NCBI RefSeq assembly: GCF_001650345.1
Contig: NZ_LVHF01000011.1
Coordinates: 1-64,000, forward strand
Origin: Photobacterium jeanii
GTDB lineage: Bacteria > Pseudomonadota > Gammaproteobacteria > Enterobacterales > Vibrionaceae
Reading direction: 5' to 3'
Length of the DNA: 64,000 nucleotides
The translations under genes were made by a program, and so were the position numbers. The notes beneath the pieces were generated by a model, which was not told the DNA's origin, ran no database searches, and saw nothing but the letters and a program-made list of their open reading frames with translations. Below, piece by piece: positions 17,216 to 27,780 of the stretch (positions are counted from its first letter, which is position 1; the number at the start of each line of letters is the position of its first letter).

Positions 17216-17242
17216 GCCTGCTCAAGAGTGGCTTGAGCAGGC
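17216..17242 (-). other. Stem-loop between TRAP permease and universal stress protein genes
   Basis: A perfect 11-bp stem GCCTGCTCAAG / CTTGAGCAGGC with a 5-base loop lies between the permease stop and the USP start. Read on the minus strand it is followed by TTAAG rather than a T-run, so it may be a leaky terminator or mRNA-stabilising element. Confidence 0.65.
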
Positions 17243-17252
17243 GGTTAGAGGG

Positions 17253-19841
17253 TTATGCGTTCGTAGTGGAAGCTTGAGTGCGAAGTGCGCGACGGCGCTG
17301 GTTCCAACCTAGCGCGAATAGCAGCAATAAGGTTGGAACGAAAACCCACTCTTTCATTGGACGAACCGCAGGTAAGCTAACTTTGGTGATTTCCCAATCA
17401 AAATCGATCCCAGCAGCTTCTGCCGGACTACCAAATTCCACCATATCGACCAGCATCTTGTTCTCTTCTTGGCGTAGCATTAGGCCTGTTGAGGCTATGC
17501 GATCGTCTGGGCTGATCGCGTTCTCATCAAATGGCAGTAAGACATGCTTACTGATCACCTTACCTTCAAGGTTTTCACCCATGACTTGAATTTCGATAGG
17601 TTCGCCAATCGCGAGTTTATCGGCGGCATCGGCAATCAAGGCGCCAGGCATTTCGTGCTTGGCTGGGTACACCATGTTCCACCAAAAACCAGGACGGAAC
17701 AACGAGAAGGTAATGAGTAATAACGCCGCCACTTCCCACCACTTGGTTTTGGTAAACCACCACCCTTGAGTGGCGGCGGAGAAGGTCAGCATTGCTATAA
17801 CCGCAGAGCCCACGGTGAGTAAGAGGTGCCACCATGAATCTATGTCCATCATTAACAGCTGAGTATTGAAGATGAACATGAAAGGTAAAATGGCGGTACG
17901 AATATCATAGGTAAAACCTTGGATACCGGTGCGTATCGGATCTGATTTTGCTATCGCGGCGGCGGCAAAAGCAGCCAGCCCCACTGGCGGGGTATCATCA
18001 GCCAAGATCCCGAAGTAGAACACAAATAAGTGAACGGCGATCAATGGAATGATCAGGCCATTTTGAGCGCCAAGGGTAACAATAACCGGAGCCATCAGGG
18101 TTGAAACCACAATGTAGTTGGCGGTGGTCGGTAGCCCCATCCCTAGAATTAGACTGATGATGGCGGTAAACAGTAGCATTAACATGATGTTACCGCCGGA
18201 GATGAATTCAACGAAGTCGGTCATCACCAAGCCAATCCCTGTGAGGGTCACAACCCCAACCACAGTACCAGCCGCCGCAGTGGCAACCCCTATACCTATC
18301 ATGTTACGTGCGCCAGATACCAAGCTTTCTAGCAGATCATGTACGCCTTCGATACTGGCTTCGGATAAGGTTTTCTCCCTGTTAAACATTGCCAACAATG
18401 GGCGCTGGGTTAGCAAGATGAAAATCATAAACACGGTTGCCCAGAAGGCTGAAAGCCCTGGTGAGAAACGCTCCACGGTTAAGCACCATACCAGCACGAC
18501 AATAGGCAGTAAGAAGTAGAGCCCTGATTTTACTGTTGGACCAGGATCTGGCACTTCACGCAGCTCTTCCTCTGGGTTTTCCATGATGTGGTCTTGGTAG
18601 TTAGCCGAGACTTTGACCAGCGCGACATAGGCAATCAAGATTGCTACCGCAATCATTGGAGTGGCAGCGGCACCAAAGACATCTTTGGTCCAGCCAATAC
18701 CGTAGTAAACCACGGCGCTGATCACCACCAGACCAAGGATAGTTCCAGTGAAAGACAGCATACTTTGCGCAATCGTCGGCTTGTAACGGCGAGGTAAACC
18801 CGCCATGCCTGCTTTGCAGGCTTCAAGGTGAACGATGTATAGCAGGGCGATATAGGAAATAAGCGCAGGTAAAAGCGCGGCTTTGATCACTTCAACATAA
18901 GAAATTCCTACGTATTCGACCATCAAGAAAGCGGCAGCACCCATGATCGGCGGAGTAAGCTGACCATTGGTCGAGGCGGCAACTTCAACGGCACCAGCTT
19001 TGGTGCCGGGAAAGCCTACTCGTTTCATGAGCGGGATAGTAAAGGTCCCGGTAGTAACCACATTCGCAATCGATGAGCCGGATACTAAGCCAGATAAACC
19101 GGAGGCAACCACCGCCGCTTTAGCTGGACCTCCTCGCATATGACCAAGTAGCGAGAAAGCGACTTTAATAAAGTAAGCCCCAGCGCCTGCGCGCTCTAAC
19201 ATGGCACCAAACAGGACGAAGAGGAATACAAACGAGGTTGAGACGCCAAGGGCAACCCCAAAAACCCCTTCCGTCGTTAGCCATAAGTGGGACATGGCTT
19301 TGTTCAAACTGGCCCCTTTGTGCGCTATCACATCGGGCATGTGTGGGCCACCAAAGGTGTACAGTAAGAACACCGCAGCCACCACCATAAGTGGTGGACC
19401 AAGTGCTCGACGTGTCGCTTCGAGTAACAAAATCATGCCAGCAACAGCGACCACAATATCAAGGGTGGTTGGTGCGCCAGAGCGCTCGGCGAGGCTGGTG
19501 TAGAAGATATAAATATAAGCGGCAGCAAAACTACCGGCGAGCGCCAATAACCAGTCTACGGCTGGGATACGATCGCGTGGTGAACCTTTCAAGGCTGGGT
19601 AGGCAGTAAAGGCGAGAAATATAGCAAAGGCTAAGTGAACCGAGCGGGCTTCGGTGTCGTTTAAAATGCCGAAATTAAAAATAAATGGTAGCGGTGAAGC
19701 GTACCAAAGCTGGAACAGCGACCAGCACAGCGGTACAAACCATAAGATACGTCCGGCAAGTCCAGTTGGGTTCCTTGCCCCTGTGTCTGCTTGCGCCACC
19801 ATATCCTGCACATCTGTCGACGTTTGTGTTGTCTTCGTCAT
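17253..19841 (-). CDS. TRAP transporter fused permease, TAXI type
   Basis: An 862-residue inner-membrane protein in which the small (DctQ-like) and large (DctM-like) subunits are fused. An N-terminal group of helices lies at about residues 30-150. The long DctM core carries GMGLPTTANYIVVSTLMAPV, GGPAKAAVVASGLSGLVSGSS and APVIVTLGAQ segments read along the chain. A C-terminal soluble/membrane extension (about 690-862) has the DUF3394-like region found in TAXI-type permeases. It uses an ion gradient with the TAXI receptor encoded upstream. An AAGGAAG site 6 bases before the ATG supports the start. Substrate cannot be read from sequence; glutamate or other carboxylates are known for relatives. 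Confidence 0.92.
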   Translation of the reverse strand: MTKTTQTSTDVQDMVAQADTGARNPTGLAGRILWFVPLCWSLFQLWYASPLPFIFNFGILNDTEARSVHLAFAIFLAFTAYPALKGSPRDRIPAVDWLLALAGSFAAAYIYIFYTSLAERSGAPTTLDIVVAVAGMILLLEATRRALGPPLMVVAAVFLLYTFGGPHMPDVIAHKGASLNKAMSHLWLTTEGVFGVALGVSTSFVFLFVLFGAMLERAGAGAYFIKVAFSLLGHMRGGPAKAAVVASGLSGLVSGSSIANVVTTGTFTIPLMKRVGFPGTKAGAVEVAASTNGQLTPPIMGAAAFLMVEYVGISYVEVIKAALLPALISYIALLYIVHLEACKAGMAGLPRRYKPTIAQSMLSFTGTILGLVVISAVVYYGIGWTKDVFGAAATPMIAVAILIAYVALVKVSANYQDHIMENPEEELREVPDPGPTVKSGLYFLLPIVVLVWCLTVERFSPGLSAFWATVFMIFILLTQRPLLAMFNREKTLSEASIEGVHDLLESLVSGARNMIGIGVATAAAGTVVGVVTLTGIGLVMTDFVEFISGGNIMLMLLFTAIISLILGMGLPTTANYIVVSTLMAPVIVTLGAQNGLIIPLIAVHLFVFYFGILADDTPPVGLAAFAAAAIAKSDPIRTGIQGFTYDIRTAILPFMFIFNTQLLMMDIDSWWHLLLTVGSAVIAMLTFSAATQGWWFTKTKWWEVAALLLITFSLFRPGFWWNMVYPAKHEMPGALIADAADKLAIGEPIEIQVMGENLEGKVISKHVLLPFDENAISPDDRIASTGLMLRQEENKMLVDMVEFGSPAEAAGIDFDWEITKVSLPAVRPMKEWVFVPTLLLLFALGWNQRRRALRTQASTTNA

Positions 19842-19898
19842 GCATCTTCCTTCTTCGATGGGCTATGTTGTTGTATTTATTTAGGGTGTAAGAAAGCA

Positions 19899-19924
19899 CT
19901 ATGCGCCGCAGAGGCGGCGCATAG
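19899..19924 (-). other. Stem-loop between TAXI receptor and TRAP permease genes
   Basis: A perfect 11-bp stem CTATGCGCCGC / GCGGCGCATAG with a 4-base loop. It has no T-run on the transcribed strand. It sits right after the binding-protein gene, where such hairpins typically protect upstream mRNA and lower downstream expression. Confidence 0.75.
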
Positions 19925-19962
19925 GTTGGCAGCAAGTGCCTCTTAACTTTAGTCGAAACTGA

Positions 19963-20934
19963 TTACTTTGGTAGGTAACCCTTTTCTTTGTAGTAACGCA
20001 CTGCACCTGGGTGAAGTGGGATAGATAGGCCGTCTTTCACCATTTGCTCTGGTTTTAGGTTGGCAAATGCAGGGTGAAGACGTTTAAAGGTATCGAAGTT
20101 TTCAAACACGGATTTCACGACCGCGTAAACCACGTCATCAGAAACATCGGTAGAAGAAACCAGTGTTGCGGCAACACCGAAGCTATTTACGTCGTTATCA
20201 GTGCCTTTGTACATGCCACCTGGTACCGTGCTTTTCGCGTAGTACGGGTTATCTGCAACGATTTTATCGATCGCAGCACCTTGTGCTGATACCAGTTTGG
20301 CATCACAAGAGGTGGTTGCTTCTTTGATTGAACCGTTTGGATGACCCACCATGTAGATGAAGGCATCGATTTTGTTATCACAAAGGGCTTGTGAACGCTC
20401 AGAGCCTTTAAGCTCAGCGGCAAGTTTGAAGTCTTTGTTGGTCCAACCTAGGGCATCCATCACCACGCCCATGGTGGCGCGGTCACCAGATCCTGGATTA
20501 CCAATGTTTACGCGTTTGCCTTTGAGATCTTCAACGCCGTTAATGCCAGAATCGGCACGTGCGATGATGTTGAAAGGTTCGGTGTGAAGAGAGAATACTG
20601 CACGTAGTTTCTTGTAAGGGCCTTGATCTGCAAATTTGCTGGTGCCGTTGTAACCGTGGTATTGCCAGTCAGATTGCACAATACCAAAGTCGAGTTCACC
20701 TGCACGCATGGTGTTGACGTTGTAGATAGAGCCACCAGTGGATTCTACTGAACAACGCACTTTGTGCTCTTTACGATCTTTGTTAACCAACTTACAGATA
20801 GCACCGCCAGTTGGGTAGTACACCCCAGTTACTGAACCGGTACCAATAGTGATGAATTCTTGGGCGTTTGCCATCCCTGAGGCTGCAAATGCAGCTGCGA
20901 TAGCAGTCACTTTAATAAGTTGTTTCAATGCCAT
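19963..20934 (-). CDS. TAXI family TRAP transporter solute-binding protein
   Basis: A 323-residue periplasmic receptor. Signal peptide is residues 1-24 (ending ANA). The TAXI signature [20 protein letters not shown] follows at the start of the mature protein. Other family landmarks are [40 protein letters not shown] and the C-terminal [14 protein letters not shown]. It delivers substrate to the fused permease encoded 120 bases downstream. An AGGAAGGGA site is well placed before the ATG. Probably the first gene of the SBP-permease-USP operon. Confidence 0.93.
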   Translation of the reverse strand: MALKQLIKVTAIAAAFAASGMANAQEFITIGTGSVTGVYYPTGGAICKLVNKDRKEHKVRCSVESTGGSIYNVNTMRAGELDFGIVQSDWQYHGYNGTSKFADQGPYKKLRAVFSLHTEPFNIIARADSGINGVEDLKGKRVNIGNPGSGDRATMGVVMDALGWTNKDFKLAAELKGSERSQALCDNKIDAFIYMVGHPNGSIKEATTSCDAKLVSAQGAAIDKIVADNPYYAKSTVPGGMYKGTDNDVNSFGVAATLVSSTDVSDDVVYAVVKSVFENFDTFKRLHPAFANLKPEQMVKDGLSIPLHPGAVRYYKEKGYLPK

Positions 20935-21212
20935 GTTTGTCCCTTCCTAATTGTTGTTATCTTGCCTATGGCTAGGCGTTCCATTGATAGAAACGGGCAT
21001 CCTAATTGAGATGCAATTCAAGGTGATGATAGCAAACTTGAATTAACTTTTTAAAATCACGTTAACAAATTTAAAGTTATTTCTATATTGGGGTTTGAAT
21101 ATTTACAGAAAGGAACGGGCTTTAGTTATTGAAATTAAAAGGGTTGTTGAATGTATGCGAGGCGGTGAGGATTTTCTATGAATGTGAGCTTAATCTCAGT
21201 TTGGCGAGGGTA
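20935..21212. other. Intergenic region upstream of the TAXI operon
   Basis: About 280 bases, AT-rich from about 21000 to 21110, presumably holding the promoter of the TAXI operon on the minus strand. I cannot place a convincing -35/-10 pair and see no coding frame with a ribosome binding site. Confidence 0.4.
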
Positions 21213-21246
21213 TTAAACCGGGTAGCTGGCTACCCGGTTAAAAATT
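21213..21246 (-). terminator. Terminator of argR
   Basis: A perfect 11-bp stem AACCGGGTAGC / GCTACCCGGTT with a 2-base centre. It begins immediately after the argR stop codon. The T-run on the argR-distal side is short. Confidence 0.75.
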
Positions 21247-21716
21247 TACTTACTGTAATCAAACAGATCGCACACAGATGCGTACAGTTCTTCAGTAGTA
21301 ATGGTATTGGTAGGCGTGATGAAGATGGTATCGTCACCCGCGACAACACCAAGGATCCCTTCCGCTTTACCAAGGGAGTCTAGGAGACGTGCAATCACTT
21401 GCGCCGCACCTGGACCTGTGTGAATAACGACTAGTGCACTGTTGTAGCCGATTTCCATTACCAGTTCTTTTAGTGGGCTTGAGGTCGTTGGGACACCCAA
21501 TTCCACTGGCAAACAATATACCATTTCCATTTTGGCATTACGGGTTCGTACTGCACCGAATTTGGTTAGCATTCGGGACACTTTCGACTGGTTAATGTTT
21601 TCGAACCCCTGAGCTTTCAGTGCATCAACAATTTCACCTTGAGAGCTGAATTTCTCTTCTTTCAAGATGGATTTAAAGGCCTTAATTAGACGTTCTTGCT
21701 TATCTGAATTTCGCAT
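21246..21716 (-). CDS. argR: Arginine repressor ArgR
   Basis: A 156-residue hexameric repressor and cofactor of XerCD recombination, identical in length to E. coli ArgR when started at 21716 ([10 protein letters not shown]). N-terminal winged helix covers about residues 1-75 with [10 protein letters not shown] and [24 protein letters not shown]. The C-terminal arginine-binding domain has [15 protein letters not shown] and [14 protein letters not shown]. The frame extends 14 codons further upstream, but that part has no homology. It is divergent from mdh, as in E. coli and Vibrio. Autoregulation is expected, but I could not find a convincing ARG box pair. Confidence 0.94.
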   Translation of the reverse strand: MRNSDKQERLIKAFKSILKEEKFSSQGEIVDALKAQGFENINQSKVSRMLTKFGAVRTRNAKMEMVYCLPVELGVPTTSSPLKELVMEIGYNSALVVIHTGPGAAQVIARLLDSLGKAEGILGVVAGDDTIFITPTNTITTEELYASVCDLFDYSK

Positions 21717-22140
21717 AGTTTTTAGTATGAACAGGGACGAGGTAGCGTATTCTTGCATAACCCGAGTTGAACTAGCAAACAGTGTTCATGGAAACTGATG
21801 TTTCAGTCACTATAAATGAAAATTATTAGTCTTTATTGTGCCTGTTATTAGTATAAATCCAGTCAATGATTGGCAATAAAAAGGCGAAGTAGAAATCAAA
21901 GCTGCCTGTTTGTCGCTGGGTTTTCAGGTATAAAGAAGAGGGAGTTCTAGCACATTTTCTACCCTCCATGCGTGACTTCGCAAAGCAAGTGGTGTTTGAT
22001 TGTATTTCCAAATTGCATGCTATAACGTCTAAAGAATATTAACTGATTGATCATAAAGGATCGCTCAAAGAATCATGAGACAATGAGTTAATCTAACTAT
22101 TTTGGTCTGAAAAATACTTCTATCGTAAAGGAGAACGAAC
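21717..22140. other. argR-mdh divergent intergenic region
   Basis: 424 bases between two divergent genes, presumably containing both promoters. The mdh start has a strong AAGGAG at 22129-22134. There are AT-rich stretches but no clear dyad or RNA structure. A 61-codon minus-strand frame at 21826-22011 has no recognisable features and is not called. Confidence 0.45.
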
Positions 22141-23079
22141 ATGAAAGTTGCTGTTATTGGTGCGGCTGGTGGTATCGGTCAAGCGTTAGCGCTGCTGCTT
22201 AAAAACCGTCTACCAGCAGGTTCTGACCTTGCTTTGTATGATATTGCACCGGTTACCCCTGGAGTGGCGGTTGACCTGAGTCATATTCCAACCCCAGTTT
22301 CAATCAAAGGATATAGCGGTGAAGATCCGACTCCTGCGTTAGAAGGTGCGGATGTGGTACTGATTTCTGCGGGTGTTGCACGTAAACCTGGGATGGATCG
22401 TGCTGATCTATTCAATGTTAATGCAGGGATCGTGAAATCATTAGCAGAGAAAATTGCCGTAGTTTGTCCGAAAGCGTGCGTGGGTATTATTACTAACCCT
22501 GTGAACACGACGGTGGCAATTGCAGCTGATGTACTGAAAAAAGCCGGTGTTTATGATAAGCGTAAGCTGTTTGGTGTAACGACGCTTGATGTGATCCGCT
22601 CTGAAACTTTTGTGGCTGAGTTAAAAGGTGTTGAGCCATGCCACGTGCGTGTGCCAGTGATTGGTGGTCACTCTGGTGTGACGATCCTACCGCTACTTTC
22701 TCAAGTTGAAGGCGTTGAGTTTACGGAAGAAGAAGTACAAGCCTTAACGCCACGTATCCAAAATGCGGGTACGGAAGTGGTTGAAGCTAAAGCGGGCGGC
22801 GGCTCTGCGACTTTATCTATGGGTCAGGCGGCGTGCCGTTTTGGTCTTGCGCTTGTGCGTGCACTTCAAGGTGAAGAAAGCGTGGTTGAATGCGCTTATG
22901 TTGAAGGCGACGGTAAGCATGCACGTTTCTTCGCGCAACCTGTTTTACTAGGTAAAGACGGTGTGGAAGAAGTCATGGATTACGGTAGCTTGAGTGCTTA
23001 CGAGCAACAAGCACTGGAAGGCATGCTAGAAACGCTGCAAGGCGATATTGCAAAAGGTGAAGAGTTCGCGGCGAAATAA
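22141..23079 (+). CDS. mdh: Malate dehydrogenase (NAD)
   Basis: TCA-cycle oxidation of malate to oxaloacetate. It has 312 residues, the same as E. coli Mdh. NAD-binding GAAGGIG is at residues 7-13, the substrate-loop arginines are in ARKPGMDR (80-87), and the catalytic His177 is in [18 protein letters not shown] lies 6 bases before the ATG. A single gene ending at a GC-rich terminator. Confidence 0.96.
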   Translation: MKVAVIGAAGGIGQALALLLKNRLPAGSDLALYDIAPVTPGVAVDLSHIPTPVSIKGYSGEDPTPALEGADVVLISAGVARKPGMDRADLFNVNAGIVKSLAEKIAVVCPKACVGIITNPVNTTVAIAADVLKKAGVYDKRKLFGVTTLDVIRSETFVAELKGVEPCHVRVPVIGGHSGVTILPLLSQVEGVEFTEEEVQALTPRIQNAGTEVVEAKAGGGSATLSMGQAACRFGLALVRALQGEESVVECAYVEGDGKHARFFAQPVLLGKDGVEEVMDYGSLSAYEQQALEGMLETLQGDIAKGEEFAAK

Positions 23080-23106
23080 TCGCAAAAGACCCTTTCTTTA
23101 TATAGT

Positions 23107-23136
23107 AAAAGCGGCGCCTATCGGGCGCCGCTTTTG
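23107..23136 (+). terminator. Terminator of mdh
   Basis: A 12-bp stem AAAAGCGGCGCC / GGCGCCGCTTTT with a short loop. The A and T runs on both sides allow use in either direction, including for a transcript on the minus strand through the small gene at 23157. Confidence 0.88.
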
Positions 23137-23156
23137 TATGATTTGGTATTCATGGG

Positions 23157-23348
23157 CTAGTAATAACGCTCACAACCACCGTGAAGTTGTGGTTGGTCGG
23201 TGATCTCATCACAAGAGATGGTGGATCTTTGATGATCCAATTGGTTTTCAATGATCACGGTATTGGCTTGGTGATCGATAGCAATCACCTCTGCGATCTC
23301 ATGCTGGTGTTCAACCCACATGCCTTGCTTTAACTCTTTCGCTTGCAT
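23157..23348 (-). CDS. Small conserved-looking protein, possible SH3/KOW-like fold
   Basis: A 63-residue acidic protein I do not recognise by name. The N-terminal half, with LKQGMWVEHQHEIAEVIAID then NTVIIE, resembles the short beta-barrel of KOW/SH3-like domains: a turn with Gly, alternating hydrophobics, and a second beta-hairpin. The C-terminus has two cysteines (residues 46 and 59). AGGAG is 7 bases before the ATG, which supports real translation. It sits alone between mdh and ispB and can share the mdh terminator. Function unknown. Confidence 0.65.
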   Translation of the reverse strand: MQAKELKQGMWVEHQHEIAEVIAIDHQANTVIIENQLDHQRSTISCDEITDQPQLHGGCERYY

Positions 23349-23485
23349 ACACCACTCCTAATTCGTTGGTCGGGATATATACGATCTGAGTGTAGTTGAG
23401 ATCATCGGGATCTTGCAGATTCGGGTCTATCGCGCAAAGTGATGCTCGGAAGTAGGGGGATATTGCGAAAGGGCGGTGCTGGGAA

Positions 23486-23516
23486 AGAAAAAAGCCTGCC
23501 ACTGTCGGCAGGCTTG
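23486..23516 (-). terminator. Terminator of ispB
   Basis: Read on the minus strand: a 9-bp stem AAGCCTGCC / GGCAGGCTT with a 6-base loop, followed by a T-run, starting 24 bases after the ispB stop. Confidence 0.88.
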
Positions 23517-23539
23517 TTGATGCGTTTTTCGCTTGAAGG

Positions 23540-24511
23540 TTACTTGTTACGCTTCACTGCTAGGTGAGCAAGAGCGATAAGCGCTTCTTTGTACTCAGAG
23601 TCAGGTAGCGGTGCTAGCGCAGCAATCGCTTTATCGGCTTCTTCTTCAGCGCGCTGCTGAGTGTATTCCAATGAGCCAGCTTGGTGCATACAAGCCAGAA
23701 TCGCGTCTAGTTTGTCCATGCCGTTGGCTTTTTCAATCGCTTCACGGATCATTACCGCTTGCTGCTCATCACCATTGTGCATTGCATGAAGCAGCGGCAG
23801 GGTTGGTTTACCTTCGGCAAGATCATCACCGACGTTTTTACCCATCTCTTTGCCGTCTGCGATGTAATCCAATACATCGTCAATCAGTTGGAAGGCGGTG
23901 CCTAAGTAACGACCGTAATCTTGTAACGCTGTTTCGATTTCTTGCGGTGCGTCGGCGATGATAGCGGCGATTTGAGTCGCAGCTTCAAACAGACGAGCGG
24001 TTTTGGAGTAAATCACTTCCATGTAGCTGTCTTCGGTGGTGTCAGGATCGTTGCAGTTCATTAACTGCTGGACTTCACCTTCTGCAATCACATTGGTGGC
24101 TTCACTCATGATGTCGAGGATACGTAGTGAACGTAAGCTAGTCATCATTTGGAACGAGCGAGTGTAGATATAATCGCCAACTAATACGCTAGCAGCATTG
24201 CCAAATGCCGCGTTAGCGGTTTCTTTTCCGCGTCGCATATCCGACTCGTCAACTACGTCATCGTGCAGCAAAGTCGCGGTATGGATAAATTCAACAAAAG
24301 CAGCAGCAGTTGTATGTTTTTCACCCTCGTAACCTAAGGCTCTCGCAGCCAAAACCGCGAGCATAGGACGCAGGCGTTTACCACCACCACTTACAATGTA
24401 AAAACCCAGTTGATTAATTAGCGCAACGTCTGAGTTAAGTTGTGCTTGTATCTTCGCGTCAACTTCCGCCATATCTAAGGCGGTAAGCGCTTGGATAGCT
24501 TTAAAATCCAT
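23540..24511 (-). CDS. ispB: Octaprenyl diphosphate synthase
   Basis: Builds the long isoprenoid side chain of ubiquinone and menaquinone from FPP and IPP. It has 323 residues (E. coli IspB 323). First Asp-rich motif LLHDDVVDESDMRRG (DDVVD at residues 84-88), second motif QLIDDVLDY, and GGGKRLRPML near the N-terminus identify a trans-polyprenyl synthase. It is divergent from rplU-rpmA, as in E. coli. The chain-length class (C40) is inferred from the family and neighbours. Confidence 0.94.
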   Translation of the reverse strand: MDFKAIQALTALDMAEVDAKIQAQLNSDVALINQLGFYIVSGGGKRLRPMLAVLAARALGYEGEKHTTAAAFVEFIHTATLLHDDVVDESDMRRGKETANAAFGNAASVLVGDYIYTRSFQMMTSLRSLRILDIMSEATNVIAEGEVQQLMNCNDPDTTEDSYMEVIYSKTARLFEAATQIAAIIADAPQEIETALQDYGRYLGTAFQLIDDVLDYIADGKEMGKNVGDDLAEGKPTLPLLHAMHNGDEQQAVMIREAIEKANGMDKLDAILACMHQAGSLEYTQQRAEEEADKAIAALAPLPDSEYKEALIALAHLAVKRNK

Positions 24512-24791
24512 TAATACATCCAGCTAAATGAGACCCCGCAAAGGCGGAAAGTTATTTTCATATGATGCCCGAATCTTACACTAAAATTGCGCTATGTTCC
24601 TAACCTCAAAGGGGGGGAATGACATGTCTTTCGTTTGTGAATAGCTTTTCGCCACTTTTTTTGTTTAATCGCTTGCCAGAAGGCACGATTTCACGTAACA
24701 TTCGCGCCCTATTGATGACAAGATTAAGCGCATACCCATTGCCCAAAATATAACCGTGGCAAATGGCCTATGCGGACAAGCGGAGTAAGAC

Positions 24792-25103
24792 ATGTACGCT
24801 GTTTTCCAAAGTGGTGGTAAACAACACCGTGTAAGCGAAGGCCAGACCATTCGCTTAGAAAAATTAGACGCTGAAACTGGCGCAAACGTTGAGTTCGATT
24901 CAGTACTTCTAGTAGCTAACGGCGAAGAAGTAACTGTAGGTGCTCCTTTCGTAGCTGGCGGTAAAGTAACTGCTGAAGTTGTTACTCACGGTCGTGGCGA
25001 TAAAGTTAAAATCGTTAAGTTCCGTCGTCGTAAGCACTCTCGTAAGCAAGCGGGCCACCGTCAGTGGTTCACTGAAGTCAAAATCACTGGCATCAGCGCT
25101 TAA
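24792..25103 (+). CDS. rplU: 50S ribosomal protein L21
   Basis: 103 residues, equal to E. coli L21. [18 protein letters not shown] at the N-terminus and [20 protein letters not shown] in the C-terminal half are family signatures and rRNA-binding basic segments. GGAGTAAG lies a few bases before the ATG. First gene of the rplU-rpmA operon, 18 bases before rpmA. Confidence 0.97.
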   Translation: MYAVFQSGGKQHRVSEGQTIRLEKLDAETGANVEFDSVLLVANGEEVTVGAPFVAGGKVTAEVVTHGRGDKVKIVKFRRRKHSRKQAGHRQWFTEVKITGISA

Positions 25104-25121
25104 TAACAGGAGAATTTAAAG

Positions 25122-25379
25122 ATGGCACACAAAAAAGCTGGCGGTTCTACTCGTAACGGCCGCGATTCAGAAAGCAAACGTCTAGGTGTTAAGCGTTTCG
25201 GTGGCGAATCTGTACTAGCAGGTAACATCATCGTTCGTCAACGTGGTACTAAATTCCACGCTGGTAACAACGTTGGCCTAGGTAAAGACCACACTCTATT
25301 CGCTCTATCTGACGGTAAAGTGAAGTTCGAAGTTAAAGGTCCTCAAAACCGTAAATTCGTTTCTATCGAAGCTGAATAA
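25122..25379 (+). CDS. rpmA: 50S ribosomal protein L27
   Basis: 85 residues, equal to E. coli L27. The N-terminus [15 protein letters not shown] reaches the peptidyl-transferase centre; no N-terminal cleavable extension is present, unlike in Firmicutes. [25 protein letters not shown] follows in order. An AGGAG site lies before the ATG, and a terminator follows closely. Confidence 0.97.
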   Translation: MAHKKAGGSTRNGRDSESKRLGVKRFGGESVLAGNIIVRQRGTKFHAGNNVGLGKDHTLFALSDGKVKFEVKGPQNRKFVSIEAE

Positions 25380-25399
25380 TTTAGCCTCGACACGAATTA

Positions 25400-25430
25400 T
25401 AAAGCCCTGCCTATTGGCGGGGCTTTTTAT
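25400..25430 (+). terminator. Terminator of rplU-rpmA
   Basis: An 11-bp stem AAAGCCCTGCC / GGCGGGGCTTT with one mismatch and loop TATT, followed by five T. Confidence 0.9.
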
Positions 25431-25477
25431 TATGTCAGTGTTGAGCGACACAAGGTGGGCGTAAGAAGGAGCGATGA

Positions 25478-26404
25478 ATGTCGAATCGTAATACGACTAT
25501 TGGGATCGGTCTGGCGCTCACAACCGCAGTGTTTTGGGGCGCATTGCCGATTGCCATGAAGCAGGCGGTGGAGGTGATGTCACCTTTTACCATTGTGTGG
25601 TATCGCTTTTTAACCGCGTCGATTGGTTTAGGTTTGTGGCTTGGTGTCCGCAAACAGCTGCCAACCCGTTGGGGCGGTGGTAAAGCCAGTGCACTTATTC
25701 TGTTATTGGCAAGCGTTGGGCTTGCAGGTAACTTTGTGTTGTTTAATAGTGCGCTAGAATATTTACATCCCCCTGTGGTGCAAGTGATCATTCAGCTCGC
25801 GCCCGTGATCTTGTTGATCTCCAGTGCTTGGCTGTTTAAAGAGAAGCTCGGACGCCATCAGATCATAGGGGTGACGTGTCTGTTTCTTGGTTTGCTCTTG
25901 TTCTTTAATGAGCGTTTGTTTGAATTGTTCACCAGTTTTACTGGTTATACAGTTGGCGTATCATTAGCGGTATTGGCAGCCTTGGTATGGGTGATATACG
26001 GACTTGCCCAAAAGCAGTTGTTGCAGTTTTACTCATCGGCACAGATCTTGTTTATGATCTACGTGATTTGTGCTGTGATGCTAACGCCAATGGCAGAGCC
26101 TGAGCAGCTACTATTAATGGATTCTAGGCAGTCGGGCATGTTGATGTTCTGCTGTGTTAATACGCTTGTTGGTTATGGTGCTTTTGCAGAAGCAATGGCG
26201 CGCTGGCAGGCATCGCAAGTGAGTGCTGTGATTACATTAGCACCCTTGTTTACGATAATTTTTGTCGATTTAGCTAGTCTTGTATGGCCGCAATTCTTTG
26301 TGGCAGCACCGCTAAATAGCCTGGGTTACTTAGGTGCCTTGGTCGTTGTGAGTGGTGCAATGTTTTGTGCGATTGGACATAAGTTGATCCGTGCACGTGC
26401 TTAG
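25478..26404 (+). CDS. EamA/DMT family transporter
   Basis: A 308-residue inner-membrane protein with about ten hydrophobic helices arranged as two EamA repeats. The first repeat runs about residues 8-140 (WGALPIAMKQAVEVMSPFTIVWYRF is its start, read in parts) and the second about 155-300 (AALVWVIYGLAQKQLL start). Drug/metabolite-transporter-family members export amino acids, nucleosides or other small metabolites; the substrate is not predictable here. AAGGAG is 6 bases before the ATG. It stands alone between rpmA and obgE, with no terminator before obgE, so limited read-through is possible. Confidence 0.87.
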   Translation: MSNRNTTIGIGLALTTAVFWGALPIAMKQAVEVMSPFTIVWYRFLTASIGLGLWLGVRKQLPTRWGGGKASALILLLASVGLAGNFVLFNSALEYLHPPVVQVIIQLAPVILLISSAWLFKEKLGRHQIIGVTCLFLGLLLFFNERLFELFTSFTGYTVGVSLAVLAALVWVIYGLAQKQLLQFYSSAQILFMIYVICAVMLTPMAEPEQLLLMDSRQSGMLMFCCVNTLVGYGAFAEAMARWQASQVSAVITLAPLFTIIFVDLASLVWPQFFVAAPLNSLGYLGALVVVSGAMFCAIGHKLIRARA

Positions 26405-26419
26405 GTAAGGCTGGCATAA

Positions 26420-27667
<1,248 letters not shown>

Positions 27668-27681
27668 TCATACTGCTGTGT

Positions 27682-27711
27682 AAAAAGCCGCTCTCTTGAG
27701 CGGCTTTTTTG
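27682..27711 (+). terminator. Terminator of obgE
   Basis: A 12-bp stem AAAAAGCCGCTC / GAGCGGCTTTTT with loop TCTT and a T-run. Confidence 0.92.
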
Positions 27712-27780
27712 TGCCCTGTCAACATGTCGCGGGTGGCTTTGTATGATAATACAGGGTCGTGCATTAGATGAGGGAAGAGG

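Noticed and set aside
21800-21830. Possible ARG box for argR autoregulation (AATGAAAATTATTAGT).
   Set aside because: Only one half fits the TGAAT-N4-ATTCA pattern and the spacing is off.
21826-22011. 61-codon minus-strand frame between argR and mdh.
   Set aside because: No ribosome binding site, no recognisable features, and located in a promoter region.
23311-23502. 63-codon minus-strand frame overlapping the start of the small gene at 23157-23348.
   Set aside because: Overlaps a better-supported start with a good ribosome binding site and carries no pattern of its own.
24609-24616. Run of seven G between ispB and rplU.
   Set aside because: A short homopolymer with no repeated context; not enough to suggest phase variation.
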